Below are positions 22,010 through 31,450 of a stretch of DNA of 64,000 nucleotides, piece after piece. The stretch is from Zingiber officinale. Lineage: Eukaryota > Streptophyta > Magnoliopsida > Zingiberales > Zingiberaceae. The translations under genes were made by a program, and so were the position numbers. Under the pieces are notes generated by a model. It ran no database searches, had not been told where the DNA came from, and worked only from the letters and a program-made list of their open reading frames with translations. The stretch is taken from NCBI RefSeq assembly GCF_018446385.1, contig NC_055990.1, positions 27,055,891-27,119,890 on the forward strand, in the 5' to 3' direction. Position 1 is the stretch's first letter, and each line of letters opens with the position of its first letter.

Positions 22010-25000
22010 ATGGCTTTCTGTCTTCAGTCTCTGTTGTTGTTGCTCTTGGTTTTCTTTCAGCTAAGCAACGCTTTGAACTCTGATGGAGAGGCTCTGTTGG
22101 CCCTTTCCAGCAGTTTGATACTTCCTCAGTCAGTGAACTCTACTTGGAATTCATCAGACCCAAGTCCCTGTGGATGGGCAGGAATCAGTTGCAACAGAGG
22201 TGGATTCGTGATTTCATTTGAGCTTCCCGAGCTTCAAATTTCTGGTTCACTGGGCAAAGAAATTGGGTTGCTAAATCATCTGATGAAACTAGATCTTGGT
22301 GTCAACAATCTTTCTGGACTTATTCCCTCAGAACTAGGCAATTGCTCCCTTCTTGAATATTTGGATCTCTCAAACAACTTCATTTCAGGTGAGATTCCAA
22401 TGACCCTTGAGAAACTCAAGAAGTTGTCATACCTTTCACTTTACAATAATTTGCTGAGTGGACAAATACCAAGTCTTTTGTTCCACAAAATGTCTCTTGA
22501 GACTATTTACCTTAATGAAAACAACCTCAACGGCTCAATTCCTTCCTTTGATGAAAATGCATGCAGGGTTAAATTTCTATGGCTTAGTCAAAATAATCTT
22601 TCTGGTTCATTACCTGCTTCAATTAGTAATTGCACCGAGTTAGAGGAGCTCTATCTATATGCGAACCAGTTGACCGGACCTATTCCTTGGACCATAAATA
22701 ACCTCACAGAAGTAGATGTTAGTGAAAATGATCTACTGGGGAACATCCCTTTCAACTCAAAAACATGCAAGTTGGAGAGTCTAGTTATGTCCTTCAACCG
22801 ATTTGACGGTGAACTTCCTGCGACATTGGGTAATTGCAGTAACTTAAAGAACCTTGCTATTGTTGACAATCACTTGTCAGGGAGAATACCATCAACACTT
22901 GGTTTGTTGACAAAGCTTGAGATTCTTTATCTATCTATTAACTCTTTGTCAGGGTCAATTCCCTCTGAGATAGGCCAATGTCAATCATTGATTTCATTGC
23001 AGTTGTATGATAATCAACTAGAAGGGATTGTTCCAAGAGAATTGGGTAATTTGAAAAATCTAGAAAGTCTTTTACTTTTTAGTAATAATTTGACCGGAGA
23101 GCTTCCGATTGAAATTTGGAGAATCCTAAACTTGACAACTATACTTATCTATGACAACAACTTCTCTGGGCAACTACCTGTGGAGATGTGTCAATTAAAA
23201 AGTTTGAGTAACATTTCTATCTATGACAATCAATTCACAGGGGTCATTCCTCAATGCTTGGGAATCAACAGTAGTTTGGTGCAAGTTGACTTTACAAATA
23301 GTGGTCTTGTTGGCAACATCCCTCCTAATATTTGTTTCAGAAATCAATTGATCTCTATGACATTGGGCTATAATATGCTTAATGGGACAATACCTTCGGG
23401 AGTTGGAAATTGCTCAAGTTTGCAGAGGTTAATTCTTAGTAACAACAACCTTAGTGGCTCAATTCCAGATTTTTTTGTGACATCAAGTTTATTGTATGTT
23501 GATTTAAGTTTCAACAAACTCAATGGACAAATTCCTCAAAGTGTAGGAAACTGTGTGAATCTGACCATGATTAACTTGTCAATGAATATGATTGATGGAT
23601 TGATACCTCAACAAATGGGAAACCTAGCCAACCTTCAACTTCTCAATCTATCCAATAACAATTTGTATGGTCCATTGCCTTTTGAATTATCAGAATGTCG
23701 TAGGTTATATGTGTTAGACTTGGGATTCAACTCTTTCAATGGAACAATACCAGCAAGCTTCGGAAACTTATCTAGTCTATCTCAGTTAATACTGCAAGAG
23801 AATCAATTTAGCGGAGGAATTCCGGATTTCTTATATGAGTTAAATGAACTGATTGAGCTACAATTTGGAGGAAACAAGTTGGGAGGCAGCATTCCGCAAT
23901 CATTTGGTTCATTGCAAAACTTGAAAGTGGCCTTAAACCTCAGTGATAATGAACTAGTAGGACAACTTCCAATGGAGTTGAAGAATTTGAATATGCTACA
24001 AAGCTTTGATATTTCTTTTAACAATCTAACAGGAAGTTTGATACCCGTAAGTGATCTCAGTTCATTAACATACATCAATATTTCATTCAATGACTTTAAT
24101 GGTTCACTGCCGAGAGGTTTGTTTAAGCTTGTAGAATCATTACCAAGCTCGTTTATAGGAAATCCTCAACTTTGCATCTCATGTCAGATAGGAGATTCTA
24201 CATGCACAAACATCACTATATTAGAACCATGCAACGTGCCAAATAATAATTCCAAAGGTTTGTCCAAGATGAAGATTGTAATCATATCTCTTGCTTCAGT
24301 TTTGCTATGTGTTCTAGTGCTTTTCCTTGTGGGATTTTTCTTTCTCGGGTGCAAAAGAAAGAAAGTTGGCGTTCCATCCTTGCAAGAAGGTTCTTCTTTC
24401 CTACTAAACCAAGTGATTGAAGCCACTGAGGATTTCAATCAGCAATATGAAATTGGTAGAGGAGCTCATGGGATAGTTTATAAGGCAGCCCTCGATATAG
24501 GAAAAATATATGCCGTAAAGAAGATTGTTTTCCCACATCAGAAAGAATCAATTACAAGCATGATAAGGGAAATCCAAACTATTGGGAAAATCCGGCATAG
24601 AAATTTAGTGAAATTGGAAAATTTTTGGTTGAAAGGTGAATATAGACTTATATTGTATGAGTATATGGCAAACGGTAGCCTCCATGATGTTCTTCATGAA
24701 ATCAAGCCGGCGCCCGTTCTGGAGTGGAAGGTGAGATACAAGATAGCCATTGGCATTGGCCATGGGCTAGATTATCTTCACAACCACTGCAGCCCTGCGA
24801 TTATCCACCGTGACATAAAGCCTAAAAACATATTGCTGGATGCTGAAAAGGAGCCACATATCTCAGATTTTGGGATTGCTAAGCTTGATCAACATTCTAT
24901 TCAGTCAACTGCTATTATGGGCACCCTTGGTTATATTTCACCAGGTCTGCATTTCTCTCTCTTTTTCTTTCCTGAGTAAAACTATCCTTGAATTGCTAAC

Positions 25001-25703
25001 AGGTCTTCATTGTTCTTATTGGTAACTATAAATGAATGTTCCTTCTGCGATTCCATTCTGCTCTGTCAAATAGTAGATCCAATGGTAGTAGAAATTAGAA
25101 TTGCTACCCACTTGATGCCTAAGTTCACCAAGTGTGATTACTTGTTTGTGTAAAATAATTTCCAAGAGGAAAAAAGGGGTTATGTTTCTTGTTTGATAGG
25201 AGTAATCTAACCCTCGTGCCAAAGGCTTTGGTGTTTAGGAAAGGAACCGCTCTTACTATTATATTTTTTTTCCACATTTCTTACAACTGCATTGCGAAGT
25301 TATGCTTCTATGCCTTGTAACAGAGACCGCCTACACGACTAGAAGGAGCAAGGAGTCAGATGTGTACAGTTATGGAGTCGTCTTACTCGAACTCATAACC
25401 AGAAAGATGGCCATCGACCCTTCATTCTCGGAAAATATGGACATAGTAAGATGGGTGACTTCCTCCTTGAACGGCAGTAGTAAAATAGAAGCTGTCATGG
25501 ATGAAGATCTTGTGAACGAAGTCACAGGTACTTCAGAGATTGAAGAAGTGAACAAGGTTGTTTCCTTAGCCATGAGATGTGTAGCAAGGGAGGCAAGAAT
25601 GCGGCCTTCAATGCAGAATGCTGTCAGGGAGCTGCAAGATATCAAGTCTAGATTTGCTGATGCTCAGAAACAGAAGAAACCTGAACCTACAACTAGTATA
25701 TAA
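22010..25703 (+). CDS. Gene B: PEPR-like LRR receptor kinase with intact RD kinase
   Basis: Exons 22010-24944 and 25324-25703 join in phase to give 1,104 residues, close to the usual 1,100-1,120 of PEPR receptors. Signal peptide LLLLLLVFFQLSNA, LRR cap CGWAGISC, about 25 leucine-rich repeats, a transmembrane helix (VIISLASVLLCVLVLFLVGF), then a complete Ser/Thr kinase. The kinase has GRGAHG, YAVKK, H933-R934-D935, DFGIAKL, and SDVYSYGVVLLELITRK in exon 2. The tail DIKSRFADAQKQ lies beyond the gene A stop. Expected role: plasma-membrane receptor for an endogenous peptide, triggering immune signalling; the ligand is unknown. The intron is 379 bp against 624 bp in gene A. Residues about 290-420 are almost identical to gene A while flanks differ more, suggesting gene conversion. 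This is the copy most likely to be functional. Confidence 0.95.
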
Positions 25704-25987
25704 AATCTTATTTATTTTTCCACCTCTTTTTTCAAGAGTATGCATTTAAAGTTCTTGATATGAATGGTGCTGAATTAGACTGGACAAGTGTTTTGTATCA
25801 TAGAAAAGTTCTATTTAGTATCACTAACAAGTCTCTCTTTGTTAAGGCTTAGGGACTGCAATCGTAGAAAGGTCAAATTCTGTCTGTCACGTAGAGTTTT
25901 GTGTGTATCTAATCTAACAGAGGGTGCGGAAAGCTGGGGAACCACAGCACCGCTTGGTTGATGGAGCGACGCAGAGGAGCCGCCAGA
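25704..25987. other. 3' region of gene B
   Basis: Contains TTGATATGAATGGT-CTGAATTAGAC, shared with the 3' regions of gene A (about 19705) and pseudogene C (about 30470). No gene is seen. Confidence 0.6.
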
Positions 25988-26334
25988 CTGCTAGATATGA
26001 ACCAATTCAGAGACCATAAATGAGCTCACAAAAGTTAATGTTGGTGAAACTGAATATCCCTTTCAGCCCAAATAATTGCAAGTTGGAGAGATTAATTTTG
26101 TTCTTTAACCAATTTGACGGTGAACCTCCAGTGGTATTGGATAATTGCATTTAATTGAAGAACTTCACTGCTATTCACAATCACTTATCAAGGAAATATA
26201 CGATCAACAATTGGCTTGTTGACAAGGTTCGAATATCTTTTCTTATCTATTAACTATTTGTCAGGCTGATTCCCTTCGAGATAGGCCAATGTCAGTCGTT
26301 GATTTTATTGTCGTTGTATGAGGGGGTTGTTCCA

Positions 26335-26562
26335 GGGATGAGATCCTCTTGTCCGCAAAGATTGGTCTAATCTTTACATTGGTGGGGCAATGACCTCTTA
26401 CTAATCCTCTTATCTTGGTTAGGAGTGGATCAAGATAAGGGGATCAGAAGATCTCATTCCAAGACAAGGAAATTGATGGGAGACAACAACCCTACCTATT
26501 AATAGGTGAGGGGTCCTCTCCATCAATGCAAATGTTGAACCAGCCTTTGCGGACAGAGTCCC
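26335..26562. mobile_element. Mutator-type MITE in copy C
   Basis: 228 bp flanked by a perfect 9-bp duplication GTTGTTCCA (26326-26334 and 26563-26571), the size Mutator-like elements make. The ends are inverted: left GGGATGAG...TGTCCGCAAAG, right the complement of GGGACTCTGTCCGCAAAG. It has no coding capacity. Genes A and B have the empty site (GGGATTGTTCCAAGA). Confidence 0.85.
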
Positions 26563-26932
26563 GTTGTTCCAAGAAAATTGGATAATTTGAGAAATCTAAA
26601 AAAACTTTTACTTTTAGTAATAATTTGGTTTGAAAACTTCTAATTGAATTTTTGAAAAAAAATCCAAAATTTGACAACTATACTATACTTGTGGAGATGT
26701 GTGAATTAAAAAGTTTGAATAACATTTCTATCTATGATAATCAATGTTTGGGAATCAACAGCAGCATGGTGTATGTTTTTCATTTTTTTTTATTTGTTAT
26801 GAAAAAGTAAATACATATCATCATAGAAAAAAAAATACAATAATACAAAACTCACAGATCCCTTCTCATTGTCTGAGAAGGTATCCGAGGTAGAATATAT
26901 AAACATGTGTAAACTATAAAAAAATCTATCAT

Positions 26933-27085
26933 TTGCGATGAATTTTATAGAAAAATTCATCACAAAAAATATTTGCGATGAATTTTACAGGGAATTTTTT
27001 TTCGTCGCAAATTGGTCGTCGTAAAATTGTACGATGAAAAAAAAAATCATAGCAAATCAACTAGGAAAAATTTTTTCATCACAAA
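26933..27085. repeat. GCGATGAATTTT / CGTCGCAAAT short repeats
   Basis: Several direct and inverted copies of TTTGCGATGAATTTTA, TTCGTCGCAAATTGG and TTCATCACAAAT. Such arrays are typical of subterminal regions of TIR transposons. The element's ends were not identified. Confidence 0.4.
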
Positions 27086-27353
27086 TTATTGACAAATTTT
27101 GCAACTAGTAACCAATTTATACGCGTTGCAAAATTTATAGCAAACTTAGACATTATTTTACACCGAAATTTCAGCCATTCACATTCCAAACAATACATAG
27201 TCACAGCCAAACAAATTTCACATACAAAGTTAATAAATTTAAAATTTGATTTACATTTACATTTACACTTACACTGAAAAAGGTAGAACTTTTAACAAAG
27301 CAGCACAGCAGCAGCTGCTGATAAAAATTGGATGTTTAGAACAATAACAAAGG

Positions 27354-27850
27354 CTAAGAAGCTCTCTTGGCACAGGGTACTTGTTCCATCTCACAGTTGA
27401 GGAAGAAGTGGTCAGCAGGTTCTGCTGTTCTGATGAAACTGGAAAGGTGTCTCAGGCGAATGCCTTCGAAGCCAGGAATCCAGTTGACTGGGGTATCGAG
27501 GTATTCGTTTGTCAAGAAGCTCTGATGCACAAAGGAACAAATGAGCCACAAATCCAATCATTTAACGAAATTCTCATTCTTGTTGATTAGTGAAACCAAT
27601 CGCATGAACTCCTTCGGATTTGGTGCTCAAGGAATTTCAAAACACAAACAACAAAATAAAAGCAATATCAGAACTAACTGTATGCCCAAAATGATGACTT
27701 TTATGTTTTTGCGGTTTTACCTTTGAGCGGCGTGTATCCTCTTCAGATTAGGTCTCGCTCGTAGATGGAGAGATTCGAGGAGACTGCAAGCGGCTAGTAG
27801 TCCAGAGCATGAAGAACGGGATTCCCATCTCGTCCGCTGTCTACCTGTCT
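27354..27850 (-). pseudogene. UGT85-like glycosyltransferase fragment
   Basis: The minus strand at about 27354-27540 encodes LTNEYLDTPVNWIPGFEGIR followed by LSSFIRTAEPAD, close to the UGT85 family block (LTN-YLDT--DWIPG---IRL---PSFIRTT-P-D). Upstream, complementary to about 27785-27840, is ADEMGIPFFMLWTTS. In a shifted frame at 27725-27765 comes YERDLI, a stop, and RGYTPLK, which are the next UGT85 blocks. Between them, a GT after CTCAAAG (about 27722) and a CAG at about 27523 could be a retained intron at the place where UGT85 genes often have one. UGT85 enzymes transfer sugar from UDP-sugars to small molecules. Only the acceptor-side half is present: the C-terminal UDP-sugar box is absent and there are stops, so it is not functional. 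Confidence 0.7.
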
Positions 27851-28129
27851 CCTTCGCCTCTGGTGCTATCAAGAAGTTGGTTGATTCCGTCCGGAATCTG
27901 AGTCAGACAAAGGTTGGCTGTGCTGACGTTGGCGTTGACGGAGGGTGACTGAGCCCTTCTGCTGGTACAGTACGAGGGGCCAAGGTCGTGGCAGGCTGCT
28001 GACAGGGTGTGATGACGAGGATGACAAAGCGGGAGCTCTCTGCGCACACACTCAGACAAGCCCACAGAGTGTTAGAGATCCAGAACCAGGGGAAACATAT
28101 CTGCTCAATCAGATCTAATCAATAAATCG

Positions 28130-28640
28130 ATAGTACTTACAGTACATCCCCCTACACAAATAAATACATGACCAACATATAGCAAGCATATAACAAGCAC
28201 TGATTGCGGGAAAATGCTCTACCACAGATGGTCTTGTGAGCAGTCAGGATAAGCAAATAACAAGCACTGACTGCGAGAGAACCCTCTACCACTGATGGTC
28301 CCGTGGGCAGTCAGGGTAAGCAAATAGTCATTGTTTGTGTGCGAACTCACTACCATGAATGATCTCATGGGCAAACAAGGTATGTACGTAGCTATCTAGC
28401 TACGAACTGCACGCGAACTAGCTAACACGAATGTCTCGTGGGCAGTCGTATGTATCATGATCACTGACGACTCTCTCAACCATAAATGAGAGACAATAGT
28501 TGATAGGATATATCAAGGGTCTCTGACGATTCTCTCAACCATGAATAGGAGACAATGGTTGATAGATTATAACAATGATTGCTGATAATTTTCTCAACCA
28601 CGAATGGAAGATGATGATCAACAGGGTATAACGATGTATG
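28130..28640. repeat. Diverged tandem repeats, 60-75 bp
   Basis: Recurring blocks: AACAAGCACTGA(T/C)TGCG, CTCTACCAC-GATGGTC-(C/T)GTG, and later CTCTCAACCATGAAT-GGAGAC-AT-GTTGATAG. They look like the interior of an old LTR but no ends were found. Confidence 0.45.
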
Positions 28641-29082
28641 TCTAACTTCACTAGCATTTAGACATGAGCCTAAATAACAATCAAAGTCTATTAAGATACA
28701 CGATATCCTACAATACAGTATGGTCCTACTAATATCATGCATGAATAAATATCAACTTGGTAACTTAGTTCAATATTCTGCAGCTATGCTGTAGTATTAT
28801 ATCGCTAGCATAATGGTACGAGCATAAATGGTCATAAATAGCATGGATAACAACGAGATTGCAAGGATATCAAAATAGATCACTATATAAGATCAAACAA
28901 TAAAAGATCAATCTTAAGAAGCAAGAGCGAATAGAGTCAAGGTAAATACAACTATCAACCAGAATAATAAGCCATCCACTAAGATCAATAGACTATGAAA
29001 GCAAGGGAAGAAAGTAGTGAAGGAAACAAGTTGGGAGGCTGCATCTCACTGTCATTAGGTTCATTGCAAAACTTTAATGTAG

Positions 29083-29465
29083 TGACACCAGATAGAATAA
29101 TGATTATTCTAAAAGCTGGATTTCACTGAGGAATTTCAGAGAAAATAAGACACAAGAAATCAACAAATGAACAGAAGCCATCATCTCTAGATTTAACCGA
29201 ATAAAGTTAGATTCAAAACAAAAGATGTTATCCTAACATTAACTAAACAAATGTTTAAATAGATCCAAACTCTAAGATGCAAAAAAATCTAACAGAAAGA
29301 AAAAATCTTAATAGAAAGAGAAAAAAAATCTTAACATAAAAGAAAACAATATTTGACTATTCGAAAAGACTTTGAATGATATTTTTGGGGGTCAAGATTG
29401 GGTCATTATGGGTTTAATCAGAATCAAAAGTTATGACATTTGAAAACTCAGATCCTCCTGCATTA
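29083..29465 (-). mobile_element. Solo gypsy-type LTR in copy C
   Basis: 383 bp starting TGACACCAGATAG and ending CCTCCTGCATTA, matching the ends of the LTR at 10009-10422 (TGACGCC ... CCTCCTACATCA). The flanks repeat TGTAG (29078-29082 and 29466-29470). The receptor gene is continuous across the empty site. No interior is left, so it is a recombination remnant. Confidence 0.8.
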
Positions 29466-29573
29466 TGTAGCTTTAGACTTCAATGATAATGGACTGGTAG
29501 CACAACTTTCACTTAAGTTGAGGAACTTTAATATGCTATAGAACTTTAATATTTCTTTTAACAATCTAACATG

Positions 29574-29778
29574 TGGCAAAAGGTGATTCGCTCGCCCCCA
29601 ACGTCCCCGCCAACCCGTCCCTAGGCCAACACGGAGGAGGTAAATCACGGGTGACTACTAGCCATTAGTGCAAATGGCCAAGACATGGGGGAAGTTATGC
29701 TTGGTCATGCCGAGTTTCGACCCCAAGACCTCATGTGGTAACACCCCATGTCTTAACCATCGCACCGCCCCGAGAGGA
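29574..29778 (-). mobile_element. tRNA-derived SINE in copy C
   Basis: About 205 bp flanked by a perfect 19-bp duplication CTTTTAACAATCTAACATG (29555-29573 and 29779-29797), as made by LINE machinery. On the minus strand the head has a box A-like GATGGTTAAGACATGGGG and a box B-like GGGGTCGAAACTC, and the tail is CACCTTTTGCCA. Genes A and B have the uninterrupted site. Confidence 0.85.
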
Positions 29779-30115
29779 CTTTTAACAATCTAACATGGAG
29801 TTTGATGTCTTGAGTGATTTTAGAGCATTTACATGCATCAACATTGCATAAAATGGCTATAAATGTTCACTACTGAGGGGTTTGCTTAAGTTTGTAGACT
29901 CATTGCCAAACTCATTCATCGGAAATCCTCAACTTTGCATCTTTGGTCAAATAGGAGATTCTACATGCACAAACATCATCATATTAGAACAATGCAGCGT
30001 GCTAAATAATAATTCCAAAGGTTTATATAAGATAGTGATTGTAATCATAGCTCTTGCTTCTTTGTTTGCTCTATGCTCTAGTCCTTTCCCTATCCTTGAG
30101 TGAAGATTCCAAAGG

Positions 30116-30116
<1 letters not shown>

Positions 30117-30146
<30 letters not shown>

Positions 30147-30147
30147 T
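30117..30147. repeat. (ATT)n microsatellite
   Basis: About ten ATT units between two copies of the segment CTCTAGTCCTTT-CTATCCTTG-GTGAAGATTCC at the end of copy C. Confidence 0.85.
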
Positions 30148-30230
30148 TTACAATCATAGCTTTGATTGACTTTGCTATGTGCTCTAGTCCTTTTTCTATC
30201 CTTGCGTGAAGATTCCAAAGTTAGTTTTTT

Positions 30231-30849
30231 TTTTGAAAAAAATAATGTGAGTGTGCATTTAGTGACTAATTTCCAATCATGAAGAATTGGAATTTAGCCC
30301 CTTTTCTAGTCCTTGATGGTAAATTGTATTGTATTAGACTCAAGGAAAGATTTATCACAGTAACATCTCCTCCTACTTCTTAATTTTTTTTTTTTGAAAA
30401 GTATCCATTTAAAATAGCATTTTCAATCGTGGAGAATTCGGATTTGGCCACATTCCAGTTCTGTTATGAATGGTACTGAATTAGACTCAAGGAAGAGTTT
30501 AGTATCATAGCAAGTTAGTAACACGTTCCGACATGCGCTTTCAATAACTAGAGGTTTGAGGTTTCTAAGCAAAGCAAAACTGGTTTAATGCATAATTCAT
30601 TTGAAAAATACTAACTTGCTAGAAAAAGAATAAACTAAATTTTTGCCTACAAAGGTTAATAAAATGTAAACATATAACACTAAAAAAAAAAGTACTAATT
30701 TTAGAAATGATTTATTAGGAGTAGTTTTAACACCATCATTCAAAATTGAACAATGGAATCAATTTGAACTAAATCATATCTATTATCTTGCCTTTTTAGT
30801 GTTGTTTTATGTGCCAATATTTATTTGGTCTATTGTTTTTTTTTTTTGG
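30231..30849. other. 3' region shared with the kinase array, then AT-rich
   Basis: 30310-30530 contains ATTAGACTCAAGGAA-GA twice, similar to the sequence downstream of genes A and B. The remainder shows no gene. Confidence 0.5.
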
Positions 30850-31330
30850 GTAAAATTAAATAATCCCACATTGGAAATTTTGAAATAAGGAGTCTTAAGG
30901 CTATAAAAGACACCTATGTTCAGGCAATTAAATCTCTCTCTTTTTGTAATATTTCCTAAATTGGTGAAATATTGCCCCTAGCTATAGTATAGTGGTAGGA
31001 CGTTCAAGTTGTCATCTAGCATTTATGATTTGATCCTTAGTTATAACGTATTTATAAGAATTTTTTCTCTAAATCGAGCGCGCAACCAAGAGATGTTGGG
31101 CTTCTGGGCTACCTGTCATGAGTGCTTCTCGATTTATCCTGATGGCCAATGAAAAAATTTTATAGGGTTGAGTCGGTCACTCTATGACTAACTAGAGTTA
31201 TCATTTTTTTAAAAAAATATTGAAATATTACTTTGTTAGTGTTTGAGGATTTACACATAATTAGCTGAACCTTATTAAATCATGGTTTTCTCTTTCATGT
31301 TTAATTAATAGCTAGGGTATCAGAGCCAAG
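30850..31330 (+). mobile_element. Possible decayed LTR with primer-binding site
   Basis: AATAATCCCACATTGGA, then GGCTATAAAAGACACC (TATA-like) and a final GGTATCAGAGCCAAG (31315-31329) give the order expected of an LTR followed by a primer-binding site. Ends are not defined and a SINE-like insert interrupts it. Confidence 0.4.
30974..31220 (+). mobile_element. SINE-like insertion
   Basis: Flanked by TGAAATATT at 30965-30973 and 31221-31229. The head has box A-like ATAGTGGTAGGACGTTC and box B-like ATGATTTGATCCTT, and the tail ends in an A-rich run. The duplication is short, so the call is moderate. Confidence 0.5.
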
Positions 31331-31450
31331 TGCTAAGTTTATTTAAGTAGACTATGTGGTTGCAGCTTAGGCTGATCTTCCATGTCAGAAAGAAATAATA
31401 AAGGGAATCCGGAAAGGAAATAATGTGTATTATTTTTTATGTAGTACGAT

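Larger units (their letters stand above)
26766..29017. other. 2.2-kb insertion or replacement inside copy C
   Basis: Sequence between the two receptor-kinase blocks is unrelated to genes A and B and replaces about 230 codons of LRR. It includes TTTGCGATGAATTTT repeats, a UGT85-like fragment on the minus strand and diverged 60-75-bp repeats. No clean target duplication was found. TAGTG at 29015-29019 could be a CACTA-type terminus, but no CACTA is seen at the left edge. Confidence 0.6.
25988..30230 (+). pseudogene. Copy C: broken third PEPR-like receptor kinase
   Basis: Homology to gene B starts at about its LRR residue 220 (GAACCAATTC...GACCATAAATGAGCTC) and runs to about 26765. It resumes at 29018 (GGAAACAAGTTGGGAGGC) and ends after the juxtamembrane and transmembrane segment (29882-30103, reading PSFIGNPQLC-like residues and IVIVIIALAS). 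Stops and frameshifts are frequent. The N-terminal third, several repeats and the whole kinase are missing. Five interruptions are visible: a Mutator-type MITE, a 2.2-kb insertion replacing several repeats, a solo LTR, a SINE, and a duplicated tail around an (ATT)n array (30030-30210). Sequence at 30310-30530 still matches the 3' regions of genes A and B, so C is the third member of a tandem array that lost its kinase exon by deletion. Confidence 0.9.

Noticed and set aside
29690-29770. tRNA gene on the minus strand
   Set aside because: Box A and B-like motifs belong to a SINE flanked by a 19-bp duplication, and no cloverleaf with a proper acceptor stem was found.
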